From an uncultured Sterolibacterium sp. (GTDB lineage: Bacteria > Pseudomonadota > Gammaproteobacteria > Burkholderiales > Rhodocyclaceae): DNA of 44,394 bases. The position numbers and the translations under genes are program-made. Shown one piece after another: positions 1-8,134 of this stretch. The notes beneath the pieces are model-generated. The model saw only the letters and a program-made list of their open reading frames with translations. It was not told the DNA's origin and searched no databases. Location: NCBI GenBank assembly GCA_903832735.1, contig CAILCO010000106.1:1-44394 (forward strand), given 5' to 3'. The stretch's first letter is position 1; each line of letters begins with the position of its first letter.

Positions 1-223
1 ACGATTCAGGAAGAAAACCGAAGAACACCCAAACAGCAAAGAAAATCTCAGCTTCATATCCACGGGGCGAAGAAAATACACCCGAAGAAAATCCGGTTTC
101 ACGCCGGCCAAGTAAATCCAGTTTCGGCTCGGCCGCGACATTATGCCAAACAGTAGCCGGATGGACGGGCTATTTCCCTTGAAAGCCGAGAATGAACTTG
201 AGTCTTTTGTCAGTGATGGGTTG

Positions 224-391
224 ATGTCACTCTGGACGAAGCTCAACAATGGGATCAACTCAGTCCTAAGCACGAAACTCATATATCGCGGATTTGCCGC
301 TGAGCAATATCTTAAGCAGTCAGCGGATCTTGCGGAATTCGAGCGCCGGAGCCGTGATTTGCTGAACGGCTACAAGCGTAATTGGTATTAA
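224..391 (+). CDS. Small DUF3563-like protein
   Basis: A 55-residue reading frame starts at the ATG at 224; an in-frame ATG at 143 would give 82 residues. The C-terminal half (EQYLKQSADLAEFERRSRDL) has the pattern of the short betaproteobacterial DUF3563 family: a Tyr-Leu, then Ser/Ala-Asp-Leu, then an acidic residue followed by Glu-Arg-Arg. The family has no known function. I prefer 224 because the matching family members are about 45-60 residues long, but neither start has a clear Shine-Dalgarno sequence. No operon partner is visible. The family call rests on remembered similarity only, and a decayed remnant is possible. Confidence 0.45.
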   Translation: MSLWTKLNNGINSVLSTKLIYRGFAAEQYLKQSADLAEFERRSRDLLNGYKRNWY

Positions 392-1131
392 CTTGACTGC
401 GACCATTGACCACGACGAAATCGCTCACCTGACTGCTGACGTCTGGCACAAGGCTTCGGCGACTCGGGCCATTTATATATTTGCCTGTTTGGCGCGTCTT
501 TGGCAGGCTGTTTCCAAGGTATATGCGCCTGAGCGGCTGCAACGCAGTGCGGTCATTGACGGTGACGGCCGGTATCTCCGTAGGCCCAGGTTGAATGTCC
601 GCAATGAGCGCGACACTCAAAGCGGCAGGTCCTAGCCGACTACCGCCTGTGACATGGAGTTCCATTGCTGACGTTCGTTTGGTCCGATTCCTCGTAAGCC
701 GGCTTTGAATAGCAACCACCGATTTCCCCCGCCGCAGTTTCGCCGTGCAGGCGCCGTCAAGGACGACGCAGGAAGAAGGCGGGATTGAGCGCCCGCTGGG
801 ATCAACCCGCAGTTCAAACTGCGAGATGACCCAACGCGCCAAGAGTCGCCGCCGGATCATCTGGCTGGTCTGGTGAACGCAAAGGTGGAATCGCTATGCG
901 TCGTTGCTCGTTCGTTGTCCGTCTTCGTCCAGCCGCAGCAGATGAACGTCATGATCATCAAGCCTTGACTTCATCACCCAGTGCCTGGAAGCCTCTGGCT
1001 CTCGAAAGATTACTCCAGCCCCCAGATTATTCCACCCCCAGGTAAAGGTGCGATAGGAGACAGACAGCGCCCGTCAGTTGGCACAAGATGATCTTCTCGA
1101 TTCAAGTATTACCGTGTTCGCGGAGACGATC
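392..1131. other. Gene-poor stretch with no supported gene
   Basis: Several frames are open here for 60-180 codons on both strands, but none begins with a convincing ribosome-binding site, shows a recognisable domain, or has a natural-looking composition. The only ordered sequence I see is a tandem 17-bp repeat at 1007-1040. Together with the A-rich start of the window, this suggests intergenic or degraded accessory DNA. Confidence 0.5.
1007..1040. repeat. Tandem 17-bp direct repeat
   Basis: Two abutting 17-bp units occupy 1007-1023 and 1024-1040. The first reads AGATTACTCCAGCCCCC, and the second differs from it at three positions. They lie about 90 bp upstream of the exported-protein gene starting at 1132. 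They could be a regulatory site or the remnant of a mobile-element end; the sequence does not decide. Confidence 0.5.
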
Positions 1132-1551
1132 ATGTCTTGTTTGGCTGTTGTTTTGGTGCTTCTATCGATAACACTGGCGGCCCGCGCAGCAGAGCCAGCG
1201 GATCACGTTTCCATGCGCACATCCGATCTGCTATCGGTTCCGCTCGTAGCTTTCGAGGCAGTCAGGCCAACGCACACACGCCCCTACCAGCTGATCTTGG
1301 GGATTGTGCCCGTTCATGCAGTGGAGAACCGCGCTTTTGTCCGGAATGGTGACCCAACAGCGCGATTGGCCATCGCCATTGAAGCGAAGCAGGAGATTGA
1401 ATGGAAAGCCAGTTCTAGCATCATACAGTTTGGCGATAGCGCACGTACTTCATTGTTGCCCGTGCTGCGTTTCGAGTCCCATGGGGGAGGCATTGAAATC
1501 AAGCCTCGCCGGCATTCGCTGTCGATAGGTTGGCGCATGGATTTCAATTGA
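1132..1551 (+). CDS. Small exported protein of unknown function
   Basis: The frame encodes 139 residues from the ATG at 1132. It opens with a clear Sec signal peptide (MSCLAVVLVLLSITLAARA, cleavage near residue 20). A GGAG at 1122-1125 sits 6 bases upstream of the ATG, so this start is better than the in-frame TTG at 1078. The mature part is rich in alternating hydrophobic and polar residues and ends LSIGWRMDFN, which resembles a short beta-strand end of an outer-membrane or periplasmic protein. I do not recognise a family. A minus-strand frame (about 1450-1659) overlaps its 3' end and is the main competing reading. Confidence 0.45.
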   Translation: MSCLAVVLVLLSITLAARAAEPADHVSMRTSDLLSVPLVAFEAVRPTHTRPYQLILGIVPVHAVENRAFVRNGDPTARLAIAIEAKQEIEWKASSSIIQFGDSARTSLLPVLRFESHGGGIEIKPRRHSLSIGWRMDFN

Positions 1552-1969
1552 AAGCTGATCTCCGACCACCGAAGAATAGGTGTCCAGAATGAAAGCGCTC
1601 ATGGTGCTGACGAGCAGGGGTAGCGCGAGTACAACGCTGGCCCAGAAGCGCTGCGTCATGTTCTGATCTCGGCTTCCAATTGCGCAGTACCAAAGGCCGG
1701 TTGCCATACTGGCTTTACGCCTTGAAAAGTGTCCCCGGTCCGTACGCTACAGCACGGACCTCAGCAGCATGCCAGTCTATATTCGCTGTAACTGACAAGC
1801 TTGCTAAGCCTTGTACATAGATGATGCAGGTAGTTGTGGTGGGCTAGGAAGACTGTCGAATTGAGCATGGCGTGCCCGGACTCGCCAAAAAGTATGAGTG
1901 CGGTTCATTGCCGCGCCTCTTGTCAGACTGTTCCCCTGGTTTCATTATTTTGCGAAGGAATCATCTATT
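1552..1969. other. Stretch without a confident gene
   Basis: The left part holds the 5' half of a minus-strand frame that starts near 1659 with a hydrophobic segment (MTQRFWASVVLALPLLV), but it has no good ribosome-binding site and its other half overlaps the plus-strand gene ending at 1551. Positions 1700-1969 hold no gene that I can support; they probably include the promoter of the Gly-rich protein gene at 1970. Confidence 0.4.
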
Positions 1970-2191
1970 ATGAATAGCGTTGTCGCTATGGCTGTTGCTG
2001 CCGTGTCTCTCTTGGCTGCCGACGTTACTTTGGCGCAATTCGGAAGCGGAAACATGATGAACGGCGGTAACGGTGGCATGTGGGGCAGCGGCGGCTGGAT
2101 GGGTGGATACGGTGGGATCTGGGGAACACTCTTGATTGTCATCGTGGTTGCCGGCATCGTGGCATTGATCGTCAAGCAAAAAGGAAAGTGA
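1970..2191 (+). CDS. Small Gly/Met-rich membrane protein
   Basis: This is a 73-residue protein from the ATG at 1970, preceded by an AAGGA at about 1955-1959. It has an N-terminal signal peptide (residues 1-22, ending LAADVTLAQ). A Gly/Met/Trp-rich stretch at about residues 24-48 repeats motifs such as GGNGGMWGSGGWMGG. A single hydrophobic helix follows (LLIVIVVAGIVALIV) and then a basic tail. Small proteins of this build often lie beside metal-resistance genes, which agrees with the nearby DUF302 gene, but no function can be assigned. The longer frame from 1898 is unlikely because the signal peptide would then be internal. Confidence 0.6.
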   Translation: MNSVVAMAVAAVSLLAADVTLAQFGSGNMMNGGNGGMWGSGGWMGGYGGIWGTLLIVIVVAGIVALIVKQKGK

Positions 2192-2495
2192 CCCATTGAC
2201 GCGGACAAAGCAGCGGTTGCGGCCATTGGCTCAGGCTGGCTGTCCTTCAGCCCCCGGCCATCGCCTGCCGCCCTATGGGTTACAGTACCGCCTCTCCGAG
2301 CATCTTCCGTCAGCCGCACTGCGACCATTTGTTGCGAGACAGCAGATTGCCGAGATGTAATCCCGCAGTAAGCTCGCTGTCTCGTATCAAGGACGATCGT
2401 GTTAGCGCATGACCATCTTAAAGAAAAGCAACCGACGCGGCCGCCGTTGCACCATTGCAATACGGTGGCCGCCAACGAGTGAAATCATCCCGGTT
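2192..2495. other. Intergenic region between convergent genes
   Basis: About 300 bp separate the Gly-rich protein gene (plus) from the DUF302 gene (minus). A minus-strand frame runs through it into the opposite strand of the Gly-rich gene, but it is Pro-rich and looks like a shadow. No strong hairpin with a T-run was seen. Confidence 0.4.
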
Positions 2496-2885
2496 TCATG
2501 CCTTGAGGCTCGTACAGACTCGCTGTAGAAGTACCCGTACTTCCTTGCCAAGGGCTTGCACTTCCGGTTTGTCGGCCATCCGCAATACGACCTCGGGATC
2601 CATGAACGCGACCGTTATGATTCCATCGGCTTCTTCGCGCACGACCACGTTGCACGGCAACAGCAAGCCGATGTCTGGGTCGGCCTCGATCGCGCGGTGT
2701 GCGAGCGGGGGATTGCAGGCGCCGAGGATGCGATACGGCCGACGCTCGATATTGAGCTTGGCTTTCATCGTCGCCTTGACGTCGATGTCGGTGAGCACAC
2801 CGAATCCTTCCTTTTTGAGAGCCTCGGTGACTTTCGCAACGGCGGTATCGAACGGTGTTTTTAGCTGAGTACTGAATCCATACAT
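2496..2885 (-). CDS. DUF302 family protein
   Basis: This is a 129-residue cytoplasmic-type protein. It has the DUF302 fold signature: an N-terminal helix-strand unit ([20 protein letters not shown]), [15 protein letters not shown], the [20 protein letters not shown] motif with the conserved Cys-Asn-Pro, and [15 protein letters not shown]302 proteins are often found near copper or redox genes; the conserved Cys residues may bind metal or a thiol, which is inference. The ATG at 2885 is chosen because GAAAGGA lies about 6 bases before it; a GTG 12 codons upstream has no such site. It lies 38 bp downstream of the 30-residue signal-peptide ORF and probably shares its transcript. Confidence 0.85.
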   Translation of the reverse strand: MYGFSTQLKTPFDTAVAKVTEALKKEGFGVLTDIDVKATMKAKLNIERRPYRILGACNPPLAHRAIEADPDIGLLLPCNVVVREEADGIITVAFMDPEVVLRMADKPEVQALGKEVRVLLQRVCTSLKA

Positions 2886-2923
2886 GAATCGGTTCCTTTC
2901 AAGCGGAGGAGAAGAATTCACAG

Positions 2924-3016
2924 TTACTTGGCGGGCATGGTATGTTCTTCTGCTGATACGATAGGCGCCGACAGGGCGCTGGCAAGCGTGGCGGCAACCA
3001 CGATTGAGATTTTCAT
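2924..3016 (-). CDS. 30-residue ORF, mostly a signal peptide
   Basis: The ATG at 3016 is preceded by a strong Shine-Dalgarno sequence (AAAGGAAAG, about 6 bases away). It opens a 30-codon frame beginning [20 protein letters not shown]. Residues 1-22 form a textbook Sec signal peptide with an Ala-X-Ala-type end (IVSA), leaving a mature peptide of only eight residues (EEHTMPAK). The stop is 38 bp before the DUF302 start, on the same strand. It could be a tiny exported peptide, a translational leader for the DUF302 gene, or the surviving 5' end of a deleted periplasmic-protein gene. The strong start signal argues that it is translated. Confidence 0.5.
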   Translation of the reverse strand: MKISIVVAATLASALSAPIVSAEEHTMPAK

Positions 3017-3106
3017 CGTGATCTTTCCTTTAGAGTTGAATACTTTGAGGGGGTAAGTTAGTTGAACCATAACTAAGAAGGGATCTGCACCAGCAAATCG
3101 CGCGAG

Positions 3107-3667
3107 TCATCCACTCGGTGATTCCAGAGGACGAATAGCCTGAGCCCTGACCGAGTCGCGGGCAAGATCTAAGGCGCGATTCACCGCAACCAGTTTGCCG
3201 CCGAATCCTTCCGTCGCGCCAGCTTTTATACCGATATGGTTGCTAACGCCGGTAATCCCCATGAGAAATTGCACCGCGTCTTCCACTGCCTGCCTTTGGT
3301 CGTCCCGCTCGACTTCACCGGACAGTGTGATCCAACCATTATCGACCTGGACTTTGATAGGCCTGTCAATTACATACATTGCCCACTGCAATACGTTTTC
3401 TGACGAGCGGGCAATTTCATCATCATCCCGCCGGCTCGATCCGACAAGCCTGACTTCAATCTTGACTGCCACAGCCTTGACACCCGACACAAGATGCACA
3501 GAGCGCTCGGCATTCAATTTTTCCGCATAGCTCCCCACGTATCCAACCAGAGTGACGAATCCGTCGTCAACCTCGACCGCGAGATCCTTACGATCCACAG
3601 AGAGGCCGTTTTCCAGTGCTGCCATAAGCTCCAGCCGTATTTGTGCATCGCTTTTCATGGCCATCAT
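3107..3667 (-). CDS. BON-domain protein, two complete domains
   Basis: The 186-residue protein lacks a signal peptide. It has two BON domains: about residues 5-75 (DLAVEVDDGFVTLVGYVGSY ... GVKAVAVKIEV) and about 82-152 (IKVQVDNGWITLSGEVERD ... ITGVSNHIGIK). BON domains are alpha/beta modules linked to phospholipid or membrane binding in OsmY-type stress proteins. Relatives with this spacing usually carry a third BON domain; here the last 35 residues do not resemble one, so the third domain is missing or lost. The start may be any of the Met codons at 3667, 3664 or 3658, as none has a clear ribosome-binding site. It lies upstream of the 30-residue ORF and DUF302 gene on the same strand. Confidence 0.8.
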   Translation of the reverse strand: MMAMKSDAQIRLELMAALENGLSVDRKDLAVEVDDGFVTLVGYVGSYAEKLNAERSVHLVSGVKAVAVKIEVRLVGSSRRDDDEIARSSENVLQWAMYVIDRPIKVQVDNGWITLSGEVERDDQRQAVEDAVQFLMGITGVSNHIGIKAGATEGFGGKLVAVNRALDLARDSVRAQAIRPLESPSG

Positions 3668-3858
3668 TCCATCTTGCTCGGGGAATGATCACTGTGTGCG
3701 AGACGTCAAATCCAGTCTGTACGACAGCGCACATTGCGCAGTTGTCGATCCTGGTTGAAGGCGCGGGATTGGCTACACGGGGGCTAGCCGGACCTGAAAG
3801 GAAAATAAGGCGACACGAAAACGCGCGCGGTCAAACGGGCCACGCCATAACTACTTCA

Positions 3859-5079
3859 CTACAATTGCAGCCATAACTGCTCAAGGTTGATAAACCCCCA
3901 ATTATTGGGATCTTCACGTCCGGCGATCTTCTCCGCGGTGCCAGGTTGAGACAGGACGTGAACTTCGGGCTTGATGTGGGCCTGCGATTTGGTCGAGAAG
4001 AATACCTTGACCGTAGGCGTCAACAGCGATTTCTCCGACTGTTCCACCACCACCCCGAGGCGCCCCGACTTCATGCGCACCAGGGAACCGACCGGATAGA
4101 TGCCGATGCACTTCACAAAAGCCTGAAAGATTTTCTCGTCGAAGTGCCCGTTGCACCAGTCCGTCATCTTGGAGATCGTGTCGGCCGGATTCCAGCCGAC
4201 GTTGTAGGGACGATTGGAGGTCACGGCGTCATAGACATCGCAAACGGCGCCCATTTTTGCATACAGGCTGATCTGGTCGCCGGCGAGACGATCAGGGTAG
4301 CCGGTACCGTTGATCTTCTCGTGGTGGTGGAGGCAGACGTCGAGCGGAATTTCCCCCACCGATCCTCCTTCCAGCAGTGCCTTGTGGCCTTGCACGGGAT
4401 GCCGTTTGACGATGGCGAATTCTTCGTTGCTAAGTTTGCCAGGCTTGTTGAGGATTCCCTCGGGCATCAGCGCCTTGCCCATGTCGTGGAGCAGACCGGC
4501 CAAGCCCGATTGCCGCGTCAGTTGCTCGTCCAGATTCAACTGTTTCGCCAGAGCCACCATGAGCGCGCACACGGCCACCGAGTGCATGTAGGTGTAGTCA
4601 TCGACGGTCTTGAGACGGGCGAGGTTGATCAGGGCACCGGGATTGCGCATCACCGAGGTGGTGATATCCTCCACCAGTTCGCCCGCAGCATCCGAACTGA
4701 TGGCCTTGCCCATGCGCACTTCCTGGAACATCAGGGACACCGCCTTCTTGCCCTTGGTGACGAGTTTCGCTGCCCGTTTCAGTTCCTCGGCCATGGGCAC
4801 CCACTTCGACGACTCGTCGCGCGGGGCGGCCATCAAAGCCATAGGCTCGAGTCTTGCAAGCTCCCCGGTCTCGGCTATGTCCGAGAGCGCATTCACGTCG
4901 AGGCCCTTGGCAATGTCAATCCAAAGCTCCGTGATGCCGCACTCGCGAACACGACGAAGATCTTCCGGATCGGTGACGACGAACTTGCTACGCCAGAAGG
5001 GATGATCAATCCACGAGCCGCACAGTTCGTGGATATGCATACCCAGGGTAAGCTCCTCGACTCTGATCTTTTTCAGCAT
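3859..5079 (-). CDS. HD-GYP domain c-di-GMP phosphodiesterase
   Basis: This 406-residue protein is expected to hydrolyse cyclic di-GMP in the cytoplasm. The N-terminal ~130 residues match the DUF3391 region that precedes many HD-GYP domains (LKKIRVEELTLGMHIHELCG). The HD-GYP domain covers about residues 145-330. It has the metal-binding HD at 198-199 (LLHDMGKAL), a downstream HHHE at 251-254, and the GYP signature at 260-262 (GTGYPDRL), followed by AVCDVYDAVTSNRPY. All expected ligands are present, so activity is likely. The gene is divergent from a GGDEF-EAL gene across 292 bp. A long plus-strand frame opposite it is a shadow. Confidence 0.93.
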   Translation of the reverse strand: MLKKIRVEELTLGMHIHELCGSWIDHPFWRSKFVVTDPEDLRRVRECGITELWIDIAKGLDVNALSDIAETGELARLEPMALMAAPRDESSKWVPMAEELKRAAKLVTKGKKAVSLMFQEVRMGKAISSDAAGELVEDITTSVMRNPGALINLARLKTVDDYTYMHSVAVCALMVALAKQLNLDEQLTRQSGLAGLLHDMGKALMPEGILNKPGKLSNEEFAIVKRHPVQGHKALLEGGSVGEIPLDVCLHHHEKINGTGYPDRLAGDQISLYAKMGAVCDVYDAVTSNRPYNVGWNPADTISKMTDWCNGHFDEKIFQAFVKCIGIYPVGSLVRMKSGRLGVVVEQSEKSLLTPTVKVFFSTKSQAHIKPEVHVLSQPGTAEKIAGREDPNNWGFINLEQLWLQL

Positions 5080-5371
5080 ATAAGGCTCGTCTCTATCTTT
5101 CGGCCCGGCAATTACTGATCAAAATATCCTCGGTACTTTGGCAAGCTTCTATTGGGCGAAAAATAACCGAAATCGGGAGATAATCTTACTACAATCATTG
5201 AGGCAGAAACTATTGGAGCCCTCTTGGCCGGGCGAGTTGGCGATCCTGACGCCAAGCGTCGCTGAAGAGGGTCTGGAATATCACTCAGCGCAAAAAGACC
5301 AGAGTAGCATGCTGGAAATTGCTTATATCTGGATTCATCGTTGAGTCCAACGATATTCCCTGGAGGGCTGC

Positions 5372-8095
5372 ATGGGGTTGACTGTCCGAGCGTATCAGTG
5401 GCTGATTTTTGCGATAGCAATGCTGATTCTGGGCAGTGTTATCGCCTATAACCAGTGTCAGGATTATCTGCGCATTGGAGCCCAGGAGGACGAAAGGCTG
5501 GCTGCAATGGCCGACATTGTCGGCAAAAACGTGGTACCTCAATTGGTCTTGGCTGATCACATCATCACCAACATCCTTAGTGATTTGCCTTCGTGGCATG
5601 CGGCCAATGACGATTTCAAACTGGCAAATCGCCAGCTGAAGATCATTAACGACACGATAAATGGCATCCCACCCCTTTTGGTCTTGGATGCTAGTGGGGC
5701 GGTGATTGTCTCAAGCGATCCAAAGCTCTTGGGCATGAACTTCGCCTACCGAGAATATTTTAAGACAGCCGTCAAGAATCCTGATCCGCGAATTCTTCAT
5801 GTCAGCGCTCCATTCAAAACCGTTCTCGACGATTTCGCATTTACCTTGCTGCGCACGATCAAGGGGCCCAAGGGTGAGTTCGCGGGCATTGTGGTGGTTA
5901 CCGAAGTTCCAGCCTATTTCAGAAATCTCCTGGATTCCGTTCGGTATGCGCCAGACGTGCGGACTTTCATCACCCATGGCGATGGGGAAATCTTCCTGGC
6001 TTCGCCTCAAACGGACGGTTTAGAAGGAAAGGACCTGGCCAAGCCTGGCACTCTGTTCACGCGACATCGCGAGAGCGGCCAGGAAGCTACGGTGTTCACG
6101 GGCAACGCTTATGCTACCGGTGGCAAGCGCAGGATTGCCCAGCGCTCCATCCAACTCACCACGCCGGCCATGGACAAGCCCCTGATCGTCGGCGTGAGTC
6201 GTGATCTTGAATCCATCTTTGGTTCTTGGCATAAGGGAGCCTTTATCCAAGGGGGCCTGTTCGGTGCTCTGGTCCTGGTGACAGGCCTGGGACTATATCT
6301 GTATCAGAAGCGCCAACAGGTCTATGACCGCCTGGTGATTAGCCAGGAAGCAGAGCGCAAATTGGGCGAAGCAAGTCTGCGCGAGAGCGAAGAGCGTAAT
6401 CGGACCCTGCTGGCCGTTTCGCCCGACGGGATCTGGATGCACCACAACGCCAGAATCGAATACGCTAACGACGCTTTGGTAAGGATGCTTGGCTACGCTA
6501 GTGCGCGGGATCTCGTCGGTCGAACGGTTTATGAGTTCTTTGTTCCGGAGTTTCGCGACTCGCTCCGGGAAAGAGTTGCGAAAGTCGTGACTACTCTCGA
6601 AAGCGCACCTCTGGCGGAAACCGCGATGCTGCGCAGCGACGGATCGAGACTCGAAGTCGAAACGTCGGCGACCGGTTTCTTGCAGGGAGAAACGGTCTGG
6701 AATATCTCGATCATACGGGACATCACTGAACGCAAGAGGGCCGAACAAAGGATCGAAAGATTGGCCTTCTTTGACCAATTGACAGGCTTAGCAAATCGCA
6801 CGTTACTGCTCGATCGACTGAACCAGGCCATCGCGGCCAGTTCCCGTAGCGGCCAGCATGGCGCACTGCTGTTCATTGATCTGGATAACTTCAAGACGCT
6901 CAACGACACCTTGGGCCACGATATGGGCGACGTGCTGCTGAAACAGGTTGCTCAACGTTTGCTGGATTGCGTGCGCGAGGGTGACACCGTGGCGCGAGTC
7001 GGCGGTGATGAATTTCTGGTGGTCCTGGCAGGATTGAGTAGCAGCGAGGAATATGCGGCCACGGATATTGAAACGGTCACCGAAAAGATTCTCGCCTCGC
7101 TGAACCAGCCCTACCAGCTGGGCCAAGTGCCTCATCGCAGCACCGCAAGCATTGGCGTGACTTTGTTCAACGGCGATAGTACGGCGATAGATGATCTGAT
7201 GAAACAGGCTGATCTCGCCATGTACAAAGCAAAGGACGCGGGGCGCAATATCGTCCATTTTTTTGATCCCACGCTGGAGTCTGCCGTAAAGGAGCGTGCG
7301 GCGCTGGACGATGACCTGCGACGCGCCTTAGTCGAAAAGCAGTTCCTGCTCTATTATCAAGCCCAGGTTGATGGCAACGGCTGCTGCACGGGGGCGGAGG
7401 CCTTGATTCGCTGGCAGCATCCCCTGCGCGGTATGGTGTCCCCTGCCAATTTCATTCCCCTGACCGAAGAGACCGGCCTGATTCTGCCGCTGGGCCAATG
7501 GGTGATGGAGACTGCATGCATGCAATTGGCCACCTGGGCTGGCAAGCCTGCAACGGCTGATTTAACGTTGTCGGTAAATCTCAGCGCCCGCCAGTTTTAC
7601 CATCGGGATTTCGTCGCTCAAGTTCTGGCGGTGCTTGAACATACCAACGCCAATCCGAAGAGGCTCAAGCTGGAATTAACAGAAAGTTTGCTGGTCGACG
7701 ACGTCGAAGCTGTCATCGCCAAGATGAATGCCTTGCAGGAAGTCGGGGTGCGCTTTTCCCTTGATGATTTTGGCACCGGCTATTCTTCGCTTTCGTCGCT
7801 GAAGCGGCTGCCGCTGGATCAGTTGAAAATTGACCAGAGCTTTGTCAGGGACATTCTTACTGATCCCAATGACGCCGCGATTGCGAAGATGATTGTTGCC
7901 CTAGCCGAGAGTATGGGCCTGACAGTTATCGCGGAGGGAGTGGAAATCGAGGCTCAGCGTGATTTCCTCGCTAGGCATGGCTGTCATGCCTATCAGGGCT
8001 ACCTGTTCAGCCGTCCGCTGGCGCTGGAGGGGTTCGAGGAATTTGTCGGCAGGGTGCAGACAACGCCGCAAGCACAGATAGAATTTACCGGATGA
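5372..8095 (+). CDS. Cache-PAS-GGDEF-EAL c-di-GMP turnover protein
   Basis: This is a 907-residue membrane sensor. Transmembrane helices at about 10-28 and 288-312 flank a periplasmic Cache-like sensor (about 35-270; note YREYFKTAV and GEFAGIVVVTE). A PAS domain follows (about 340-455), then GGDEF and EAL domains. The GGDEF motif is intact at 544-548, and an inhibitory I-site (REGD, 535-538) lies five residues before it. The EAL domain keeps E676-A-L, NLSARQF, LTESL, DDFGTGYSSL and AEGVE, so both synthesis and hydrolysis of c-di-GMP are possible. The ATG at 5372 follows GGAGGG. The divergent neighbour is an HD-GYP phosphodiesterase gene. Ligand and net activity cannot be read from sequence. 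Confidence 0.94.
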   Translation: MGLTVRAYQWLIFAIAMLILGSVIAYNQCQDYLRIGAQEDERLAAMADIVGKNVVPQLVLADHIITNILSDLPSWHAANDDFKLANRQLKIINDTINGIPPLLVLDASGAVIVSSDPKLLGMNFAYREYFKTAVKNPDPRILHVSAPFKTVLDDFAFTLLRTIKGPKGEFAGIVVVTEVPAYFRNLLDSVRYAPDVRTFITHGDGEIFLASPQTDGLEGKDLAKPGTLFTRHRESGQEATVFTGNAYATGGKRRIAQRSIQLTTPAMDKPLIVGVSRDLESIFGSWHKGAFIQGGLFGALVLVTGLGLYLYQKRQQVYDRLVISQEAERKLGEASLRESEERNRTLLAVSPDGIWMHHNARIEYANDALVRMLGYASARDLVGRTVYEFFVPEFRDSLRERVAKVVTTLESAPLAETAMLRSDGSRLEVETSATGFLQGETVWNISIIRDITERKRAEQRIERLAFFDQLTGLANRTLLLDRLNQAIAASSRSGQHGALLFIDLDNFKTLNDTLGHDMGDVLLKQVAQRLLDCVREGDTVARVGGDEFLVVLAGLSSSEEYAATDIETVTEKILASLNQPYQLGQVPHRSTASIGVTLFNGDSTAIDDLMKQADLAMYKAKDAGRNIVHFFDPTLESAVKERAALDDDLRRALVEKQFLLYYQAQVDGNGCCTGAEALIRWQHPLRGMVSPANFIPLTEETGLILPLGQWVMETACMQLATWAGKPATADLTLSVNLSARQFYHRDFVAQVLAVLEHTNANPKRLKLELTESLLVDDVEAVIAKMNALQEVGVRFSLDDFGTGYSSLSSLKRLPLDQLKIDQSFVRDILTDPNDAAIAKMIVALAESMGLTVIAEGVEIEAQRDFLARHGCHAYQGYLFSRPLALEGFEEFVGRVQTTPQAQIEFTG

Positions 8096-8134
8096 TCAAG
8101 CCGAGATGAGCTCTGTCAACAGGTGACGACGAAC

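Noticed and set aside
1-125. Repeated GAAGAAAAT and AAATCC-TTTC wording, possibly an insertion-sequence end
   Set aside because: The repeats are short and imperfect, no transposase frame is visible, and the partner end cannot be seen.
312-860. 182-codon minus-strand frame
   Set aside because: It overlaps the DUF3563-like gene on the other strand, has Arg/Ser-rich unnatural composition and no recognisable domain or start signal.
1450-1707. Minus-strand frame with a hydrophobic start reminiscent of a heavy-metal P-type ATPase segment (RFWASVVLALPLLV)
   Set aside because: Only about 15 residues match the pattern, no ATPase motif follows, the start has no good ribosome-binding site, and it overlaps the better-supported plus-strand gene at 1132-1551.
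3946-5118. 390-codon plus-strand frame
   Set aside because: It is the exact opposite strand of the HD-GYP gene and is His/Gly-rich, as expected for a shadow.
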